A stretch of 37,636 nucleotides of DNA from Zopfochytrium polystomum (Eukaryota > Chytridiomycota > Chytridiomycetes > Chytridiales > Chytridiaceae). The position numbers and the translations under genes were made by a program. The notes below the pieces were generated by a model, which saw nothing but the letters and a program-made list of their open reading frames with translations, did not search any database and had not been told where the DNA came from. Location: assembly GCA_025765615.1 (NCBI GenBank), contig JAIVFJ010000464.1, forward strand, positions 1-37,636. Direction: 5' to 3'. The stretch's first letter is position 1, and the number at the start of each line of letters is the position of its first letter. Below are positions 29,350-37,636 of this stretch, piece by piece.

Positions 29350-31839
29350 TCCCCCCACGGCGCCATCCACGGCACGGGCCACGCCAGCGGTCCGCTCTGC
29401 GGCGCCTCCGTCGCCAAGCCTCGCTCCCCACGTCATCTTGACGAGCACCTCGCGCGCCGACTCCCGCACAATCTCCAGTCCGTCCGCCGCGCGGGCCCCG
29501 CCAGCGGTCTTCGCCGTCAGTGGCGCTGAGAGGTCCGCCGCCGAACCCGAGCCCGCCGCCGCTCCACGCCCACTCGACGACGCGCAGCGTCCGCGGCCGG
29601 TAGTCCAGGAACCCCTTGTACGCGTGCGTCAGCCGCTGCATCGACACGCGCACCGGCGGGTCCTCATCCTCCTCCTCGTCCTCCTCCTCAGAGTCTCCTC
29701 CTCAGAATCCCGACTCGCCGTCAGCGGAACCGCCGGTGCGCCGGCGGCGGCGGCGGCGGGCGTCGTCTTTGTCACGACCACAAAGCACTTGAGCGCGGCG
29801 TCGTTACACCCGCAACACCGCAGCAGCCGGCGCGCGCCGTCGCTGAGCGCGACCCAGCACAGCTTCGAGCGCGGCCGAGGACGACACAATGCGCACCGCA
29901 AAGTGCGTCAGCGCCGGGAAGGACGCCAGCGTCGCCAGCACCGCCGCCTGGGGGCTCGTCGCGGGGCCGTCGCCGCCGCCGCCGCGCGTCTTCCTCGCCG
30001 TCGTCGTCCGGGTCGCCGGCGGCCGCCGCGACCCATGTCGATGCAGAGGGCAAGCTGATTACGCTCAAACACGCCCGCGGCGCCGCTGCCGCGGACGCCG
30101 CCCAGAAAGGCGCGGAGCGGTATATGGGCACGTCGAGCGCGGTGAGCTTGGGCATGAGGCGAGCGGGCGGCGAGCACGTCGAAATGCGCGTCCGGCGGGG
30201 ACAGACCTTCGAGCTTGCGGAGGTTTGCGCTCACTTGACCTTCGCTCAGGCTTCTGCCGAGGGATGTTATCTGCGAGCGCCCCACTTTGATGCTGCCGTC
30301 CCACATGTACTGAGTGAGAGGGGAAAAGTGCAACGTTTTCGACGCGCGGAAACAGCCGTACAATGTACTGAATGTTGCGACAGCTGCTCGTTAAACTTTT
30401 TCATGTGGCGGAGTTCGTACTTGAGCGACGTTACAGACTTTTCGGCGCCCGCTTTTTGATGAGCCTCCATCTCGCGCTTCAGTTGGGATACCAGAGAGGG
30501 AAGCTGGAGATTCAGATCGCAAACAGAGTCCGGCACTTCATCAGGATGTCGTACCGCGTCTTCTGCCGAGAAACGCGCGAGTCGAAGCACTACCGTCTTG
30601 ATCGTGGTGCAGCTTCCTAGGACCTGCCTTGAGCCACTGCAAGTTCGCAAGCAGTCGCCCCAAAGTTTTCAGAAGTTGACACGAGGCTTTCCAGCGCCCA
30701 GAAACATTGTCTTTGGGTTGAAGCTCAAAATGGCTGGTCCCGCCTTGTCGGGGGGATACCATCGACAAACGTCAAAGTCCGCAGCTATCTTTTCTCGGAT
30801 AAGCACTCAGCAGCATGGTGAGAGTATTGCGCAAGCCGTGGCGCGGAGAGCCTTTGGAGGTTCGGAACTCGACGCAAGCACGTGAAAAACGACGCGGTGT
30901 TCTAGCGCTGCTCTCGCCGACACGCACGGCAGCCAGGGGTCAAGGACCAGCTCCTCCAGCGAGTGAGGCTTCTCTTCCACATGGACGTCCCCGCAGGAAC
31001 GGTCCCGTACCCACCGTGCCATCCGTCTCTAGGAGCTCAATGCGATGCGTCCGCCCTAGATGCAAAATAAAAGCTTCGTTTCCCCACGCGCGGCACACAA
31101 GGACTGCACAGCGGAGGATCGCCCGGGGGTTGAGGAGGCCCGTCGCGGCGACCAGCCTCCGCCATGAAGAAGAGTTTGTTGAACGAACAGTGTATCGCCT
31201 TTGCGGGTCTGGATCGCTTCACCGACCGTGCTTTGCGCGCGGGAAGGTTGGAAAAGGGAATCGAGTGAGATCGTTGCAGTGGAGGGGGAGGTGTGTGGAG
31301 CGTGCCTATCAGCAAACTCACCTCGAGCCCGACACGTCCGGAGGCAGCGTTACGGCGTCGAGGAACGCTGTGCTCCGGTTTGTTGCGCTGGCTGTTGACG
31401 ATGACGGCAGCGGTGCCCGACGTGAAGAACGGGGGCGGGGGAGGTGGATGTGGCGCGCGAGCGGGGCGCGGCGGGGATCGCGAGGCCGGACGGCGACGAC
31501 GACGACGACGACGACCATGCCGACGCCAATGGCAATGCGGCGCGCTGCGTAGGCGAGACTGAGGCGGCCGGTGTCACCGGTGCTCGCGGAGGCGAGGAGG
31601 GCGAGGGCGAAGCGGTCGGGGACGCGGTGGTGGACTTTGCGGCAGCTGCAGGAAGAGGACTCGAAGAAGGCGGCTTCGTCGCTGTCATCGCTGGCACGAT
31701 CGTCGTCGAATGCGGAATGCGACGGCGGCGGCGGCGGGGGGTTTTGGGACGCGAAGAAGGGGTTGGCGGCCTCTGCCTGTCCTGCTGGTGCTGGTGCTGG
31801 TGCTGCTGAGGCAGGCGCCGATGTTTCGTCTCTGGCCAT
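29350..31839 (-). CDS. F-box-like protein with leucine-rich segments (frames partly broken)
   Basis: Several minus-strand exons look like an F-box/LRR-type protein. Exon 1 (31322-31839) starts MARDETSAPASAA, is Ala/Pro/Ser-rich and ends VTLPPDVSGS at a strong GTGAGT donor. Exon 2 (from 31198) continues with LLNPRAILRCAVLVCRAWGN, the typical F-box ending in C-RAW. With one frame change it reads HSLEELVLDPWLP. Farther on come LLKTLGRLLANLQWL, TIKTVVLRLARFSAEDAV, LPSLVSQLKREMEAHQ, DGSIKVGRSQITSLGRSLSE, LPKLTALDVPIYRSAPF, TLASFPALTHFAVRIV and DYRPRTLRVVEWAW, all LRR-like in rhythm. Frame switches near 30950, 30600, 30150 and 29900 are only partly explained by introns. F-box proteins recruit substrates to SCF ubiquitin ligases. 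Family call moderate, exact model uncertain. Confidence 0.5.
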
Positions 31840-32316
31840 TGGAGTGAAAGTTGCACATTCGATGTATCGCTGACAAGGCCGGCCGATGCGGGCCAGACAC
31901 TCGGAGGGTTGGAGCAAGGACGGCCTAGCGCTGCTCTAAGCCCGTGAGCGGCCCCCGGTGGTGCAGACGCGCTCCTTCGATATCAGGGACCCGCGCGCTC
32001 TATCGCCGTCGAATCAATGAAGACATATATGCTCAAAGGACGCGCTGATCTGCGAGGCAAAAGAGCTCTGCTGATTTGATGATTGATGATGATGATCAAA
32101 GTCAGACCATCAGCAGAATGCTTTTTTCTCCACACACGAACACTGGCTGCTGAACTGATCAAAAACGTGAGAGTCTTCTTATATTAAGCACCCTTGCTGG
32201 AGACGGGAGCCTCCATATCCCCACCTTCTCACCACCATCTACTCCTCCTCCTTTCAGCTTAAACAAGCACAACCAAAAAACACAGTCAGAAAACAATTCA
32301 AGCCAACAGAACAAAT
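31840..32316. promoter_or_regulatory. Divergent promoter between the F-box gene and the secreted-protein gene
   Basis: Both neighbours start from this 477-bp gap. Near the right-hand gene, TTATATTAAG (32179-32188), about 130 bases upstream of its ATG, resembles a TATA element, and a CA/A-rich leader leads to the start. GATGAT repeats lie at 32078-32097. Confidence 0.4.
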
Positions 32317-33560
32317 ATGAAACTCCTCGCCCTCCTCGCCCTCGTCGCCGCGCTTGCCGCCGGCCGTTCCGCCTCCGCCCTCCCGCACCACAATGACGCG
32401 CAAGCCGACACCCCCACCGGTCCCGCCTCGCCGCCTCCTGCCGTCCAAAACGCACAAGCCCAGGCCCCTCCGACCCTCCTAATGCCCGTCCTCGCCCAAC
32501 CCAACCCAGGAATGATGCCGCCGCCGCCCGCCGCCGTCGGCGTGCCAATGGGCTACCCCGGCAGCCGTGGCATGCCAATGATGATGCCGCCGCCGCCCCA
32601 GGCGATGGGCGGGATGCCCGCCGACAACGACGACGGCCCGTTCGCCTCGTCGGCGTACCCGTACCCGGCGACTACGCCCCGCGACGGCGCCGCGACGTCG
32701 CAGGCCGAGGACGGCGGCGACGGTGCGGACGAGGCGGCCGCGGGCCGAGGCGGCGATGAGGACGACGCGGGGACGGCAGCGGCAGGAGGGCAACCAGCGC
32801 GGTGAGGATGCCGCCGCGGCGCAGGACGACGACGACGGCGGCAGCGCGGACGAGGCGCGCGCGGCGCACCACACGGACCGCCCGGAGGCCGCGACGACGG
32901 CGCAGGACGACGACGGCGGCAGCGGCGCCGACGACGCCGACGACAGCGGCGAGGGCGCTGCGACGACGAGCGCTGTGGGTGACGGCGACGCGAGCGTCGC
33001 GCAGTGGGGCGGAGGCGGCTGGGGCGGCAAGGGCCACCGGCTGCGGTGGTACAACCGCAAGCGCGTCTCGGAGGGCCGCCGGGCGCTCGCGCGCGACCGC
33101 AAGAAGCTCGGGCTGAGCCACGGCGACGTGAAGGATTACGGGTCGACGTACTACCGCAAGCGCACGCACTACCGTCGTGGGTTGGATGCGGACGGGTGAG
33201 CTTGTCTTTTGTTTTTGGGACTCTCTTCGTGCTTTGAGCCACTAAACCGACACATGCAAAACTTTTAGGCCTTCTGCCGCTTCGGCGGCGCGTCACCGGC
33301 ACGGTCTCGACCCCCGGCAGACCGCGTCACCGCGCGGCTGCTTCGGGCTCCTGCAACGTGGTTCCCGGCGGCGCCGCCGGCACCACCGCCGACGGCCGCC
33401 ACCCCTGTCGTGGTGGCGCCGTCCGGCCTCTCCCGCCGGGCACGATCATTGCCCCGCCCGACCACCAAGCCGCTGCAGGACGTGACGTACAAGAAGAACT
33501 ACTACCACCGCGACAAGGACGCTGAACGCCTCGCGTCGGGAAGGACCGCCTTCGCTACCT
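32317..33560 (+). CDS. Secreted low-complexity protein with Pro/Met, acidic and Tyr/Lys-rich blocks
   Basis: The ATG at 32317 opens a clear signal peptide (MKLLALLALVAALAAGRSAS, cleavage around SALP). The mature part has a Pro/Met-rich block (MMPPPPAAVGVPMGYPGS), then acidic repeats around AQDDDDGGSADEA and AQDDDGGSGADDA, and a basic Tyr-rich end (RLRWYNRKRVSEGRRALA, TYYRKRTHYRRGLD). The first frame stops at 32805 while the next frame carries the acidic repeats, so a one-base frame change lies at about 32760-32800. A GGGTGAGC donor (33194-33201) and TTTTAG acceptor (33266) suggest an exon 2 in which TYKKNYYHRDKDAERL repeats the Tyr/Lys motif. I recognise no family. The Tyr-rich cationic repeats after an acidic spacer suggest a structural, cross-linkable wall or adhesive protein, which is inference. 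Confidence 0.6.
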
Positions 33561-34990
33561 AACCTCCGCGCGACCACAGGCGCAGCACAAGAACGCGTAC
33601 TTCCGCACTGAGGAGGGGGCGGCGACGCTTCTTTCGCCCACTTTTTTGATTTCTCTTTTGTGTGCGACCACAGAGTTTTTTTTTTGTTCCTTTTGTGGTT
33701 TTATTTTTCACCCCTTCTTCGTATTTCATATGTCGCCCCGGCCCGCTTTTGTCAGTTGTTGTTGTCAGTGTGGGTTCTTTGGGCGACCCTCTAGTCAATA
33801 ATTACTTCTAATTGCCCTCACAAAAAAAAAAAAAAAAAAAAATCCTCCGAGCCCAGACAATACAGACATGTCAGCGAAGGCGCCTTGCCTTGTCACAGCC
33901 TATAAAAGCCCCCAACGGTTGATGAATGAAAATCTCAGAACCGGCCGCCTCGCTGGCCCGCATCCAAACACGCCCGTCGGGAGAATGCCCGTCCCTTCCC
34001 TTCGCGGGTTGGGGCGTACCCAGCATCGATGACCCGGCGCGGCTTTTGTTACGCGGGGGGGAGGATCCTCTCCCCAGGGGGCGGCCGGCCTTACCTTTTT
34101 ACTCCAGCAGATCGCATTTTTCGGGTCGCTCGTCACGCCCGGCCGTCCCCGGCTGATGAATGACCTTGTGGTCTTTTTGCGCCCTCTTGCTTCGTCAATC
34201 GGCTCTTGATGCTTCGTTTTGGGACGGTCGGCGGCTCGGCCTACATTTCCACCTCCTTCCACACACAAACCCTTTTTTGCCCAGGGCGCCCACCCCTCAA
34301 GCTGTTCTCTCTATCTCTCTCTCTTTCTGCGTCGATCGATCGTTGGATGGACTCCAAGAGGGAGAGAGCGGGAGAGAAGGAAGGGCCGGGTGGGGGGGGG
34401 GGGGGGGGGGGGGGAGGAAATGCGTTTCATGAATCGGCCGCGGTCTTAAGTTTATGTGATGGTGGAACGTAGTCTCGTACGCGACGATGGGTGGTTACTG
34501 AATTGACGCCAAAAAGAGAAGAGAAGAGAAGACGGGAAAAGAGGGAGCTGGCTGACAAACTTGACCAGGCTGTTTCTTGTACCAAATAAACCAATTTTGC
34601 ACCCGCTGCATCCTTCCTCTTTTCGAGCTAATCAACTTTTCGCACTAATCAAGGAGCAGCGCAGCAGGAGGAGCATAGTAGCTGTGGTTTAAGTTAGTAG
34701 TAGCGAGTCCGCAAGTGTGTGAGTGTGTGTGTGGGTGTGTGTGTGTGTGCGTCAGTGCTACGAATAAAAGAAAAAGAGAGAAGAGATAGGCTGCACCTCA
34801 TTACAGATGGTCTGGTACCCAAGTCCCTCACGACATCGCTCGGACCCTCACGCCCGGAACGACGGTCATCTCCTTTTGCTTCTCGCTTTCTCGATGACCG
34901 TATGTGCACGAACTGAAAAAAAAAAAAAAAGGGCGCTCCTGATAAAACCGAATGTGTTTACACCCCCCATTCAACACCTGCCCACGCACC
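33561..34990. other. Intergenic with homopolymers and microsatellites
   Basis: No gene is recognised. It holds A21 (33822-33842), G23 (34392-34414), a CT-rich patch at 34305-34330 and a GT patch at 34715-34750. The motif TGATGAATGA appears twice, at about 33918 and 34154. A minus-strand ORF at 33900-34268 has no recognisable domain. Confidence 0.4.
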
Positions 34991-34994
34991 CTCG

Positions 34995-37636
34995 GCTGAA
35001 CAGAGAATGTCACCAAACAAGTAAAATGATACCAGACAGGCGCGGTTCGACCGACCGGCCGACGCGCTTCTTACACCCGTCCTCCTTGCCGCATCTCTGC
35101 AACAAGCTCCTCAAGCAGCGCGCGCGTCGCGCCGCCCTCCGCCCCCGGGCCGCCGCGCTCACAGTCTGCCGCAGAAGCTGCAAGTGCAGCCGCGCAACCG
35201 CCGCCTCGGCTAGCCGCCCCGCCCGCCGCCCACGCAGCCCATCCACCAACCGCGCGCGCCGCGTCCGTATCATCATCATCTTCGTCGCCCACTTGCCGCC
35301 GCACGCCACGCCTCCCCGACGCCCCCGCCGCGCCAAACGTCCCCCTGCAGCAGCAGCCGCCGCCGCAGCAGCCATCCCGAGCACTCCGCCACCGCCGCAA
35401 ACAACCGCCTCTTCATGGTCATCGCCAGCCGCCACCGCGCGCGCCGGCAACCCCCGCCGCGAGCGCCCCACGACGCACACCGGCGCGCCCGCCGCGACGC
35501 GGCGCGCAGCGGCGCCGGCGACACCCCGCCGTTCTCCTTCCCCCTCGCCCCCGCCCTTCACATCATCACGCCCGCGCCAAACCGCCAGCCACCGCGCGGG
35601 TCGCGGCCGCCACGTCGCGCGCGGCGACGCGGTCCGCGCGGAGCGCCGTCAACCCGGTGACGCCGGTGCGCCGTCGCCCGCACCCGCCGACGACGAAGAG
35701 GCCCGGAACGCCGCGGCGACGCGCGCAAACGCGGCAACTGCGGCCGTCGCGGCGGCGTCGCGGTCGAGCGGGATGGCGGCGGCGCGCGCGACGGCGGCGA
35801 GCGCGGCCGCGTGCGCCACGCCGGCAGCGAGCGCGGCCGCGTGCGCCACGCCGGCAGCCGCCGCTTCGTTGTCGTCGTCGCCGTCACCATCGCTGGCGCC
35901 CGCCACGGCGGCGGCGGCGAGCGCGGGGACGACGCCCGCGGCGCGTGGGTCCGCGGCAACGGCGGCGCGGTGTGCGTCAGGCGCGCGTTCTAGGGCGTCC
36001 GCGAGCGCCGCGACGGCGGGCGGCGGCGCGGGCGACCGCGGCGGCGAGGAGCGTGCCGGCGTCGGGGAGCGCGCCGGCGCGCGTCAGCAGCAGCATCAGC
36101 ACTGGGTGCGGCGGCCGCGGGGAGTTCGCCCCGCCGCCGGCGCCGCCGCCGCCGACGGCGACGCAGCGGGTCAGCAGCTCGGTGGCGGTGACCGCGGGGA
36201 GACTGCTGCGGTCGAGCAGAGCGGCGAGGGCGTCCGCGCGGCCGTGCTCAACGGCGGCGGCGGCCGCGTCGCGGACGTATGCCGCAGCGCGGAGCTCGAC
36301 ACGGTTTCGGCGGCCGCGCGGTCGGCATCGAGGGAGGCCAGCAGCGCGGCGACGGCGTTCGCGTTGCCGCACCCGGCCGCCTCGCTCAGCGCCTCGGCGG
36401 CCCGCACGCACCCCGCGCGCCAGCAGGAACCGCACGGCCCCGCCCCGCGGCGCGTCCGCAAGCACCGCGTCGCGCAGGACTGTGCTGGGCAGCCGCAGCC
36501 CCGCGCTGAGCAGCACCTGCAGCATCTCGATCGCGGGCCGTCGCCGCCGTTGCCAGCGTTCGAGGACGGTGCACCGGCCGCGGTGTTCTGGTCCTTGATC
36601 GCGAGCGCCGAAAACAACCTCAAAAAGTTGATCTCCGCCGTGTGCGGCGTGGCTGCGACGACGGCGTCGGCGCCCGCCAGCCGGCCCGCGGTCCCCAACC
36701 GCACGCCGCCGGCCTCGACCAGCAGCCGCACCATCTCCGTGTCGCCGTCCGACGCGCACGCAGCGAGCAGCCGCGGCGCGTACTCGGTCCTCACGTCGTC
36801 CGCGCCCTCAACCGCGCCGAGCTCGAGCAGCCTCCGCGCGGCGCGGAGCGCCCCACCGTGCGCGGCAGCCTCCAGCGCGTAAAACAGCGCGTATGGGTCG
36901 CGGCGCGCGGCCGCGCGTGCCGGATGCGGTCCAGCATGTCCGTGTCGTCGGCGGTCGCGCGCGGCGACGAGCAGCTGGCAACCCGCCGTGGCGCGTCGGG
37001 TCAAAGGACGATCGTCGACCGCCGCTGCCGTTGTCGGCGTTGTTGGGGAGGTCGGGATCGTCGGGTACTCGTCGAGGAGGATGCAGAGCAGGTCGCGCCG
37101 CACGCCGCGTAGGCTGCCGCCGGGCACAGCTGGAACAGCGGGCACGACTGCTTGTGCTGGGCGACGGTGGCGGCCGGGCAGCGGACGCGGGCGCCGCCGC
37201 GGAGCATGCATCGCAGGACTTCGGCGGCGTCTGGAAGTGCCAGGAGGCCTCCTGAGGGGCGGAGAGCGGAGACGAGGGCCCAGTCACGAGGGGTGGGCGG
37301 CGACAGCGATGGCGATGACGATGACGATGAGGATGATGATGACGAGGCGCCCGCGCTGACGATTGCCGCCGCCGCCGTCGCCGTCGCCGTCGCCGATCGC
37401 CAGGAGACACGCGGCCTTTGCGGCGGGGAGCGCCAGCAGCCGTGCCAGGTGGCGCGGCAGAGCTGGGAGAAGGCGCTGAAGGCGCGCAGGTCGCCCGGGG
37501 CGGCCAGCACAAAGATGGCGGTCCACGACTCGACGGGAGGGTTGGCCGTGGGAGGTGGGCTGGTGCGCGGACGGTGCTGCGCCGTCGACAGGAGCCGCTG
37601 TCGCGGCCAGTTGGTGGGTGGCGGCGGCGGCGGCGC
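34995..37636 (-). CDS. Ankyrin-type repeat protein with F-box-like N-terminus (5' end outside window)
   Basis: The gene enters from the right edge. Near 37430-37510 the frame reads LAAPGDLRAFSAFSQLCRAT, which fits the second half of an F-box-like motif. A poly-Ser/Asp microsatellite (about 37300-37350) and helical repeats follow: PYALFYALEAAAHGGALRAA, then RRLLELGAVEG, LLAACASDGDTEMVRLLVEA, MLQVLLSAGLRLPSTVLRDA, AVRFLLARG, AAGCGNANAVAALLASLDAD, AVEHGRADALAALLDRSSLP and LLTRAGALPDAGTLLAAAV. The A-x-x-GxxxxVxxLLxxG rhythm is ankyrin-like but without the TPLH core. Alternate frames must be used near 36760, 36420, 36310 and 35990. Beyond 35980 the sequence is Ala/Arg-rich with a perfect 30-bp duplication; the stop could be near 35010. 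The extreme GC content makes indel errors likely. Ankyrin repeats mediate protein binding; the partner is unknown. Confidence 0.55.
35797..35856. repeat. Perfect 30-bp tandem duplication
   Basis: Two identical 30-bp units (35797-35826 and 35827-35856) encode, on the minus strand, GVAHAAALAA twice. The length is a multiple of three and keeps the frame, supporting a coding context for this Ala-rich part of the ankyrin-type gene. Confidence 0.85.

Noticed and set aside
28880..30058. 392-codon plus-strand ORF
   Set aside because: It lies antisense to the F-box-like gene, is Arg/Pro/Ser-rich from reading GC-rich DNA backwards, and has no domain.
33900..34268. Possible structured RNA (snRNA, RNase P or SRP RNA)
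   Set aside because: The GC-rich block with a CTTACCT match looked U1-like, but no further U1, U2, U4, U5, U6, SRP or RNase P core motif could be found by eye.
34306..34330. CT-rich stretch as a fourth paralogue leader
   Set aside because: No membrane-protein exon follows on either strand.
34807..36882. 691-codon plus-strand ORF, the longest in the window
   Set aside because: It is the antisense shadow of the ankyrin-type gene. Its product is Arg/Ala/Pro low complexity without any domain, and the minus strand shows repeat structure.
1..37636. A biosynthetic gene cluster joining the oxygenase, P450 and PLP protein
   Set aside because: No core synthase is present, the P450 and PLP genes are broken, and unrelated genes and a tRNA lie between them.

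Overview
This window reads as nuclear DNA of a fungus. The strongest evidence is a fused Ade2 gene (PurK-type ATP-grasp plus PurE), the arrangement found in fungi and plants. It is supported by a HET-domain gene, a GH26-like gene, short GT..AG introns (mostly 60-215 bp) and a eukaryotic tRNA-Glu. Coding exons are GC-rich, with Ala/Ser/Pro/Arg-rich low complexity and many microsatellites. A zoosporic (chytrid-like) fungus is a plausible guess, but that is inference and the sequence does not prove it. No bacterial operon, CRISPR array, intact transposon or viral gene was seen.

Layout, left to right. Positions 1-9581 hold three tandem minus-strand paralogues of an unrecognised membrane protein with about seven hydrophobic segments. 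They share seven exons and identical intron phases where comparable, but all carry stop or frame lesions. Between copies 1 and 2 lies a decayed region with WD40-like scraps. Positions 10277-12392 hold ADE2 (minus, three exons, intact), followed by a single-C2-domain protein (12638-13223, minus, three exons, intact). A divergent promoter with a TGACGTCA site separates this from a HET-domain protein (14080-16861, plus), then a 2OG-Fe(II) oxygenase (17439-18663, plus, four exons, intact). After a gene-poor stretch comes a membrane-anchored GH26-like glycosidase (20534-22028, plus, three exons, intact), a tRNA-Glu(CTC) (minus), a decayed cytochrome P450 (about 22410-24311, minus) and a fragment of an alpha-oxoamine-synthase-type PLP protein (25640-26029, minus). 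A small secreted-protein ORF (27659-27991, minus), an F-box-like/leucine-rich gene (about 29350-31839, minus), a secreted low-complexity Tyr/Lys-rich protein (32317-about 33560, plus) and an ankyrin-type gene running off the right edge (minus) complete the window.

The genes do not form one pathway. Purine synthesis is housekeeping. The HET-like, oxygenase, GH26-like, P450, F-box and secreted genes are typical accessory or lineage-expanded fungal families. Four multi-exon genes (ADE2, C2, 2OG, GH26-like) splice to perfect open frames. That makes blanket sequencing error a less likely cause of the stops and frameshifts in the membrane paralogues and the P450, though error cannot be excluded in the GC-richest parts.
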